The notes below the pieces were generated by a model. It was not told the DNA's origin. It was given only the letters and a program-made list of their open reading frames with translations, and searched no databases. From positions 1 through 10,911 of the forward strand of contig JANQKH010000003.1 in NCBI GenBank assembly GCA_028281215.1: DNA of 10,911 nucleotides, read 5' to 3'. This DNA is from Phycisphaeraceae bacterium (lineage in GTDB: Bacteria; Planctomycetota; Phycisphaerae; Phycisphaerales; Phycisphaeraceae). This document shows, piece by piece, positions 6,139 to 10,911 of this stretch. A program made the position numbers and the translations under genes. The stretch's first letter is position 1. Each line of letters starts with the position of its first letter.

Positions 6139-7069
6139 CCCGCGCCGCCAACCGCACCAGATGATCCACCAACTTCGGCATCGGCATGCCCGCTTGATTC
6201 GCCGCCATTGGCAGCAGCGAATGATCGGTGAAACCGGGGATGGTGTTCACTTCAAGAATCCAAGGCCGATGGTTTTCATCGACGATGAAATCGACGCGCG
6301 CCATGTGTCGGCACTCCAGTTCACGAAAGGTTTCCACCGCCAGCACACCAAGCCCTTCCACTTCGCGCGGTTCAAGGCCCATCGCTTCGTGATCGAAGAT
6401 GTATTGCGTGTCGTTGCGTTTGTATTTCGCGTCGTAGTCGTAGAACGCGGTGGCGGGCTTGATGTAGATCGGCGGCAGCGCGAATGGTTCGCCGCCGTCA
6501 AGTGATTCAAGCACGCCAACGGTGATTTCCACACCGCCGCTGAATCGTTCCACGAGCAAACTTTCCTGCCGTGTGAAAAGGTCCGCCAGTGCCTTATCGA
6601 CAGTCGCCTGATCCTTGCAGATCGCCAGGTCGATGCTGCTGCCTTCGAACGGCGCTTTGAGGACCAGCGGCGGATCGATGGTCGGTTGTTCGCCGCGATG
6701 GATCAACTCAAACGGCAGCGTGGGTAAAGACGCGTCAAACAGCCGCGCCTTGGAAAGATATTTGTCCATGCAGAGCGTTGCCGACTCGGCTTGGCATCCG
6801 ACATAAGCCAGTCCGCGCTCGTCAAGCACGGTTTGCACGCCGCCGCCTTCACCCCATCGACCATGCAACGCGGGGAACACGACGCGGCCTTCCCAGTTTT
6901 GGAATTCATTCAGCGCCGACAGGTCATCCGGGCTGATGTCTCGCTGCAACACCTCGTGGCCGGCTAGCTTCAACGCATCGGTCACCGCCTTGCCGGAGAT
7001 GAGGCTCACCTCGCGTTCGCGGTCGGGTCCGCCGGCGAGCACCATGACTTTCAATACTTGTTCCGTCAT
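6131..7069 (-). CDS. ddl: D-alanine--D-alanine ligase
   Basis: Ddl joins two D-alanines with ATP in the cytoplasm to make the dipeptide for peptidoglycan precursors. With the ATG at 7069 the protein has 312 residues, normal for DdlB-type enzymes. Motifs in order: AGGPDREREVSLISG (12-26), HGRWGEGGGVQ (69-79), MDKYLSKARL (101-110), VLKAPFEGSS (136-145, ATP-grasp lysine and glycine loop), DYDAKYKRNDTQY (211-223, omega-loop pattern), ARVDFIV (257-263) and ILEVNTIPGFTDHSLLP (271-287, metal ligands E273 and N275). An alternative ATG at 7114 would add 15 residues and leave one base after the QueC-like stop (TGACATG). I prefer 7069 because homologues start just before the VMVLAGG strand. No strong Shine-Dalgarno precedes either start. 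It is probably co-transcribed with the QueC-like gene. A recognisable Ddl supports a peptidoglycan wall. Confidence 0.93.
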   Translation of the reverse strand: MTEQVLKVMVLAGGPDREREVSLISGKAVTDALKLAGHEVLQRDISPDDLSALNEFQNWEGRVVFPALHGRWGEGGGVQTVLDERGLAYVGCQAESATLCMDKYLSKARLFDASLPTLPFELIHRGEQPTIDPPLVLKAPFEGSSIDLAICKDQATVDKALADLFTRQESLLVERFSGGVEITVGVLESLDGGEPFALPPIYIKPATAFYDYDAKYKRNDTQYIFDHEAMGLEPREVEGLGVLAVETFRELECRHMARVDFIVDENHRPWILEVNTIPGFTDHSLLPMAANQAGMPMPKLVDHLVRLAARDG

Positions 7070-7115
7070 GGTGGGATCATCACCGATGTTCGATTCGCAG
7101 GTCAAGGTAGGCATG

Positions 7116-7748
7116 TCATCCCGCCGCGGGTTGAGGGTTGAAGATGGGGTCGTCCACGCCGGCGACGGCGAACATCCTTCGTCGTCGTCGGCAACCGTCA
7201 CAGGCGCCACAATGTGCGTCCACGGGCAGGTCACACGACCAGGACGCCTCCCACGGCGCGCCGAGGTTCACGCCCAGTTCGATCATCTGCTGGTTGGTCA
7301 GTTCGACCATCGGCGTCTGAATCGAGGGCGCCGCCGCGCCCGCCAGTTCCGCCAGTTGGCTGACCAGAATCGTGATCTCCGTCGCCCGGCTGATCGTGTC
7401 CAGATCGCAGTCGCATTGCAGCGGCCAAACGAGGGTGTCAATGTCATGCGCTGCCGCCAGGTTCACCGCAGCGAATAGCGAATGCACCGCCGGCAGCATG
7501 TCGTTGGTTGAACCGTCGTGATGCGGCAGGTCAACGATCTGCGATGCGCGAAAAACCTCTGCTTGCTGCTCGATGGCGCGACGTGCGCCGCGCGTGTTTC
7601 CCCCATGTGAATACTCGTCGGTAACTTCATTGGAAAGGGGACTAAACAGGATCAACGTGCCGCGATTGACGTGCGAGCAGACCGATGCGGTCGCGACCAG
7701 CGACGCCGGGTCGCCGAGGTTGAGAATGCCGGTGGCGCCTTCGTACAT
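7116..7748 (-). CDS. QueC-like protein without the PP-loop (7-cyano-7-deazaguanine synthase family)
   Basis: This 210-residue protein matches QueC in its C-terminal part: 'TPMVELTNQQMIELGVNLGAPWEASWSCDLP', then zinc cysteines C172, C180, C183 and C186 (C-x7-C-x2-C-x2-C), then 'RRRRRMFAVAGVDDP', like the QueC end CGxCxxCxxRxxAFxxAGxxDP. QueC makes preQ0 from carboxydeazaguanine with ATP, for queuosine in tRNA. The N-terminal SGGxDS pyrophosphatase loop expected at residues 8-18 is replaced by ILNLGDPASLVAT, so the glycine-serine ATP loop is lost while the following helix (SLVATA) is kept. It may be a divergent or catalytically inactive paralogue, or bind another ligand. The ATG at 7748 follows AAGG at 4-nt spacing; no start lies upstream in frame before a stop at 7812. 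The queuosine-partner genes (queD, queE, queF) are not in the window. Confidence 0.8.
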   Translation of the reverse strand: MYEGATGILNLGDPASLVATASVCSHVNRGTLILFSPLSNEVTDEYSHGGNTRGARRAIEQQAEVFRASQIVDLPHHDGSTNDMLPAVHSLFAAVNLAAAHDIDTLVWPLQCDCDLDTISRATEITILVSQLAELAGAAAPSIQTPMVELTNQQMIELGVNLGAPWEASWSCDLPVDAHCGACDGCRRRRRMFAVAGVDDPIFNPQPAAG

Positions 7749-7811
7749 ACCACCTTCATCGGCTTGTCCGTGACGATCGGAACAAAACCGAAGCCGCCGG
7801 CTGCACGCCGT

Positions 7812-8864
7812 TCATCGGGTCAGCTTCCATTCATCCTTGCTGACAGTCAATCCGGTGTGCCCGTCGTAGCGGTCGTAGACACGGTGCATCTGGTTGATGC
7901 TGTCAAAGTAGCCGACAATGAACGCCGCACTGAACGACTGACCGGCTTTGATCGGCTTACCGCCGAACTCCTGAATCATGCACACGTATCCGCGCTGGTG
8001 GCACCACGCTTCGTGAACCACGCTCGGCTCAAGCGTCATACCCGCCAGCCACGGACCTTCGCGGCCGGTTTTCGGGTCACGCAGTTTGTACGCGCGGATA
8101 AATCGCTTGGGCAGGGCGGTGCGACGACGCTTGAGCCGGTCACGCCGGTAGTTGAACCGTTCGTCCGGCGCAAAATCTTTTTTGAAGTGTTGTGACGCGA
8201 TCACGCCGCCGGGGAACACCGCCGGGCCGTTGGTTTTGTTGAGATAGCTCAGGTAAATGTGTGAGAACGTGTCGCCGTTTTTGTGTTTGATGTGGCCGGG
8301 CATGTCGATGCGCAGGAACATCGCGTCGCTGTCGTTGACCGCATCGGTGCGGTCGCTCGAGATGAAGTAACGCTTGCCTTTGGGAAAGACGAGGTGTTGT
8401 GTCCACGTTGAACCGGGTTTGTGTCCCGGCGCGGCCAGCGTGTATTTGAATTGTTGCGTGACTGCAACGAAATCCTTGCCTTCGATCACCTTTGGTTGGA
8501 GCTTTTTCGCTTTCGTGCAGATTTGCGGTCCTTCGATCGATCGCTTTTGTTGCTTGCCGTGGTAGCTGTTGCCGTACTTGTAAACCATGTGGTCCGGCAA
8601 CTGGTCGCGGTACGCTTCATCCGTGCCCGGCTCCATGATCCAGTCGACGATGTCCAGCCCGAAGCCGGCGTCGCGGAAGCCGGTTTTCTTGTCGAGGAAT
8701 GAGCCGGCCTTCGTGCCGGTGACGTAGCCTTCTTTCCGGATGGACACGTCGATGTCGAGCGACTTGATGTGGATCTCAGTTTCGGTTTCCTCGACGAGAA
8801 AGTCGGCGTGGGTTTGGCAAACGGTAAGCAGAAGGATGATGACGGGAGAGGTGATCCGCAGCAT
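7812..8864 (-). CDS. Secreted protein of unknown family
   Basis: I do not recognise this 350-residue protein. I chose the ATG at 8864 because it has GGAG 9 nt upstream and opens a clear signal peptide, MLRITSPVIILLLTVCQTHA, with cleavage probably before DFLVEE; a start at 8897 would add 11 residues in front of it. The mature part alternates strands and charged loops and has no transmembrane segment. Conspicuous stretches are IRKEGYVTGTKAGSFLDKKTGFRDAGFGLDIVDW near the N-terminus, 'FPKGKRYFISSDRTDAVNDSDAMFLRIDMPGHIKHKNG' in the middle and 'WLAGMTLEPSVVHEAWCHQRGYVCMIQEFGG' near the end. The all-beta look and aromatic/acidic clusters would suit a carbohydrate-binding or mutarotase-like fold, but this is only an impression. 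It lies downstream of the sulfatase on the same strand, separated by a REP-like element. Confidence 0.8.
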   Translation of the reverse strand: MLRITSPVIILLLTVCQTHADFLVEETETEIHIKSLDIDVSIRKEGYVTGTKAGSFLDKKTGFRDAGFGLDIVDWIMEPGTDEAYRDQLPDHMVYKYGNSYHGKQQKRSIEGPQICTKAKKLQPKVIEGKDFVAVTQQFKYTLAAPGHKPGSTWTQHLVFPKGKRYFISSDRTDAVNDSDAMFLRIDMPGHIKHKNGDTFSHIYLSYLNKTNGPAVFPGGVIASQHFKKDFAPDERFNYRRDRLKRRRTALPKRFIRAYKLRDPKTGREGPWLAGMTLEPSVVHEAWCHQRGYVCMIQEFGGKPIKAGQSFSAAFIVGYFDSINQMHRVYDRYDGHTGLTVSKDEWKLTR

Positions 8865-8907
8865 GATGATTTGCTCCGTATTCCCGGTTGTTGACAAAGT
8901 TTACCTG

Positions 8908-8981
8908 GTGCCACTGGCAGTTCATCTGCCAGTGCAAAGACCGTTGCGCTTTCACACTGGCAGACGAGCTGCCAGTGGCAC
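8908..8981. repeat. REP/BIME-like two-hairpin palindrome (CACTGGCAG type)
   Basis: The outer arms GTGCCACTGGCAG (8908-8920) and CTGCCAGTGGCAC (8969-8981) are a perfect 13-bp inverted repeat. Inside are two perfect 9-bp hairpins, CACTGGCAG-TTCAT-CTGCCAGTG (8912-8934) and CACTGGCAG-ACGAG-CTGCCAGTG (8955-8977), separated by 20 nt that contain GCAAAG and GCTTTC. The element lies in the 194-bp gap between the sulfatase stop and the unknown secreted gene. It could cap the sulfatase mRNA. Nearby GTGCCC/GGGCAC (9004-9009 and 9021-9026) forms a weak extra stem with no T-run. Nothing else is seen in the gap. Confidence 0.85.
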
Positions 8982-9058
8982 GACGGACATGCAGTGATAG
9001 GCAGTGCCCACGCTGCAACCGGGCACGCCGCCAAGCCTTTTCTGTCAAAGCCGCCAAT

Positions 9059-10498
9059 TCACTTCTTCGGCTTATCCACCGTTTCCCAGATGCGGCCTTC
9101 CTTCTGCACCGCTTCGTATTTCTTCGTGAGCATCGCGGCGTATTTCTTGAGGCGGTCGGGTTCGAGCTTCGCCAGGTTTTTTTGTTCGCCTAAGTCTTCG
9201 CGCAGATTGTAAAGTTCGAAGTTGGTCAGCTTGCAGGTTTTGATGTGCTTTTGATCGCCGCGTCGCACGCTGCCGCCGGGGCCGAGGTTGGGGCCGTCCC
9301 AGTGGCCGAGGATCATGTAATCACCAATGCGCATGGCGGTTTTGGGTTGCTCAAACGCGCGGAAATAGTGCCAATACAGCGGCGACTGTCGCTTCACCGG
9401 TTTGCCTTGAAAAATGCTGGTGAAACTCGCGCCGTCCAACGCGCGGTCGCTGGGCGCCTCAACGCCGGCCAGCTCACAAAACGTCGGCAACAGGTCCACG
9501 CTGCACACCGGTTCGCTTACGTCTTTGCCGGCGGCGGTGCGACCGGGAAACCGCAGAATACCCGGCACGCGGATGCCGCCTTCGTAAAGCCAAAGTTTCA
9601 TGCCGCGCAGCGGGCCGGCAGTGCCGTGCGAACGCCACGCGTTCCCGTAGCGGTTGAGTGTTTCCGGCCCGTTGTCGCTGGTGAAAAAGACGAGCGTGTT
9701 GTCGGCAAGCCCCTGGTCATCGAGCGCTTTGATCAACTTGCCGACGGCGGCGTCCATGTTTTCCACGTTGGCGTAGTAGATTGCTTCGCCGCGCTTCGTG
9801 GCACCCTTGTTTTCATAATACTTGATCATGTCGGCAGGCGAAGCGCATGGTTCGTGCGGTTCATGAAAACAGACGAACGAGAAGAACGGCTTCGATTTGT
9901 CGCGTTTGTTCGCCATCCAATCAATCGCTTCATCGGCGACGAGTTGACATGAAAAGCCGTTGAGCCGGCCGACGGATTTGCCGTTGCGGACGAAATTGCG
10001 CGGGTTGGCATGCGTGGGCGACGCGTTGTTCTGCGTGGCGAACCAATAGTTGAAGCCGTGGTCGTCCGGTTGCGGTTGGGCATCAGAGTTGAATTTGCCG
10101 TTGCAATGCCACTTGCCGAACAGGCCTGTGTCGTAACCGCCTTGTTTTAATAGCGTGGCGATGGTGATTTCATCCGTGCTCATGTGCATCGGATGGTTGC
10201 CGGGGATCCAGTCGTACACACCGACGCGGCTGGGTGTGCGACCGGTGAGCAGACCCACGCGCGACGGCGAACAGACCGGCGCGGCAGAATAGCAATCGGT
10301 CAGCCGAAAGCCCTGTTTGGCGAGTTTATCCAGGTGCGGCGTGCGGATTATCTTGTTGCCGTTGAACCCAACATCGCCCCAGCCGAGGTCGTCGCAGAGG
10401 ATGACGAGGAAGTTCGGCCCCGCATCTTTCTTAGCCGCCGCTTGGGACGGAACAACAAAAAGCAACGACGTTGCAACAATTAGAAGCAGATTCTGCAT
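9059..10498 (-). CDS. Secreted type I (arylsulfatase-like) sulfatase
   Basis: Sulfatases hydrolyse sulfate esters, in Planctomycetes mostly of algal and other sulfated polysaccharides, in the periplasm or outside the cell. The ATG at 10498 has GGAGG 6 nt upstream (TGGAGGTACAGG) and gives 479 residues with signal peptide MQNLLLIVATSLLFVVPSQA. A start 81 bases upstream would put 27 non-hydrophobic residues before it. Motifs: NFLVILCDDLGWGDVGF (metal aspartates D36, D37), CSPSR (C76, the formylglycine cysteine, followed by VGLLTGR), GKWH (128-131), HEPHEP, SDNGPE (274-279, metal ligands D275 and N276), LRGMKLWLYEGGIRVP and the C-terminal NLREDLGEQKNLA. The CxPSR motif requires a formylglycine-generating enzyme elsewhere in the genome. 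The substrate cannot be told from sequence. A REP-like element lies downstream and the octamer array upstream. Confidence 0.93.
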   Translation of the reverse strand: MQNLLLIVATSLLFVVPSQAAAKKDAGPNFLVILCDDLGWGDVGFNGNKIIRTPHLDKLAKQGFRLTDCYSAAPVCSPSRVGLLTGRTPSRVGVYDWIPGNHPMHMSTDEITIATLLKQGGYDTGLFGKWHCNGKFNSDAQPQPDDHGFNYWFATQNNASPTHANPRNFVRNGKSVGRLNGFSCQLVADEAIDWMANKRDKSKPFFSFVCFHEPHEPCASPADMIKYYENKGATKRGEAIYYANVENMDAAVGKLIKALDDQGLADNTLVFFTSDNGPETLNRYGNAWRSHGTAGPLRGMKLWLYEGGIRVPGILRFPGRTAAGKDVSEPVCSVDLLPTFCELAGVEAPSDRALDGASFTSIFQGKPVKRQSPLYWHYFRAFEQPKTAMRIGDYMILGHWDGPNLGPGGSVRRGDQKHIKTCKLTNFELYNLREDLGEQKNLAKLEPDRLKKYAAMLTKKYEAVQKEGRIWETVDKPKK

Positions 10499-10521
10499 CC
10501 TGTACCTCCAATGATCTGCTG

Positions 10522-10604
10522 ATTTGGCGAAGTGGCGATTGGGTGATTGATCGAGCGCGAAATCAAAGTGATCCCCCAATCGCCAAATTGCTCAATCACC
10601 CAAT
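10522..10604. repeat. Inverted array of degenerate 8-bp repeats
   Basis: The left half is four octamers on the plus strand: ATTTGGCG (10522), AAGTGGCG (10530), ATTGGGTG (10538), ATTGATCG (10546). The right half is four reversed octamers: CCCCCAAT (10573), CGCCAAAT (10581), TGCTCAAT (10589), CACCCAAT (10597), which read on the minus strand as ATTGGGTG, ATTGAGCA, ATTTGGCG, ATTGGGGG. A 13-bp perfect inverted repeat links ATTGGGTGATTGA (10538-10550) to 10592-10604, and a 10-bp one links GGCGATTGGG (10534-10543) to CCCAATCGCC (10575-10584). The array fills most of the 109-bp gap between accA and the sulfatase gene and ends 4 bp after the accA stop. It could form a cruciform or hairpin that ends the accA transcript. 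Confidence 0.75.
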
Positions 10605-10607
10605 CCA

Positions 10608-10911
10608 TTAGTTCAACTTCCCAAGCTTCCTGAACCGCGCGAACCGTTCTTTGACCAGTTCATCCACGTCTTTCTTCGCCAGTTCGCGCAGGGAGCGGGT
10701 GACCCATTTTTCAACGCCGTCGGCCGCGGCGACCGGATCACGCTGCGCGCCGCCGAGCGGTTCGTCGATGATCGCGTCGATGATTTCGTTTTTGAGATTG
10801 TCGTTGGCAGTGAGTTTCAAGGCGTCGGCCGCTTTTGCCGCTTCGGCGCCGGTCTTCCAGAGAATCGCCGCACAGCCTTCCGGGCTGATCACGGAGTACC
10901 AGGCGTACTGC
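10608..10911 (-). CDS. accA: Acetyl-CoA carboxylase carboxyltransferase subunit alpha, C-terminal part (start outside window)
   Basis: The frame is open to the right edge; the codons before the internal GTG (10892) continue QYAWYSV, so the start lies beyond the window. Visible are about 100 residues: YSVISPEGCAAILWKTG, then AADALKLTANDNLKNEIIDAIIDEPLGGAQRDP and a helical, charged tail ending RFRKLGKLN. This matches the C-terminus of AccA (SPEGCASILWKS ... IIPEPLGGAHRNP). AccA with AccD transfers carboxyl from biotin to acetyl-CoA, the first committed step of fatty acid synthesis. The stop is TAA (10608-10610). The octamer array follows after 3 bp. Confidence 0.9.
   Translation of the reverse strand, partial: QYAWYSVISPEGCAAILWKTGAEAAKAADALKLTANDNLKNEIIDAIIDEPLGGAQRDPVAAADGVEKWVTRSLRELAKKDVDELVKERFARFRKLGKLN

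Noticed and set aside
8976..8990. TGGCACG within the palindrome as a sigma-54 -24 element
   Set aside because: The expected GC at -12 spacing is absent (the bases there are AT), and the TGGCAC belongs to the repeat.
1..10911. CRISPR array, tRNA gene, insertion sequence or prophage
   Set aside because: No regularly spaced direct repeats with unique spacers, no cloverleaf with a CCA-type end, and no transposase, integrase or phage gene were seen on either strand.

Overview
The window is about 10.9 kb of GC-rich DNA that looks like a planctomycete, perhaps from the Phycisphaerae side. The gene families point there: a large exported c-type cytochrome of the Planctomycetes/Verrucomicrobia type with a C-terminal CxxCH, a DUF6807 ('PmoA family') exported protein, a secreted type I sulfatase, and a secreted protein of no known family. 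The lineage is inferred from family content only, because no rRNA or other taxonomic marker is present.

Left half, plus strand: the 3' part of the propeller/cytochrome c protein (2-2251), a 372-bp gap with a hairpin and a possible 54-codon ORF that has the best ribosome binding site on this strand, the DUF6807 gene (2624-3802), and a sigma-54-dependent activator with an N-terminal GAF domain (3938-5458). A 672-bp stretch without protein genes follows. It holds a cluster of alternating CCCC/GGGG boxes, an AT-rich segment, a -24/-12 (sigma-54) promoter match, and then about 350 nt of very strongly foldable sequence ending in a textbook intrinsic terminator. I read this as an independent structured RNA, probably transcribed by sigma-54 RNA polymerase and possibly controlled by the adjacent activator. 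This is the most interesting part of the window.

Right half, minus strand, read from right to left: the 3' end of accA (acetyl-CoA carboxylase alpha subunit), a sulfatase, an unrecognised secreted protein, a QueC-like protein that has lost the PP-loop motif but kept the zinc cysteines, and ddl (D-Ala-D-Ala ligase), which converges on the RNA gene.

Three repeat structures sit between the genes. Two are two-hairpin palindromes of the REP/BIME type (6031-6089 and 8908-8981); they share an architecture (5-nt loops, enclosing inverted repeat) but have unrelated sequences. The third is an inverted array of degenerate octamers (10522-10604) between accA and the sulfatase. The exported sulfatase, DUF6807 protein, cytochrome and unknown secreted protein fit a polysaccharide-degrading, surface-active lifestyle. 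accA, ddl and the QueC-like gene are housekeeping or tRNA-modification related, so the window is not one functional operon.
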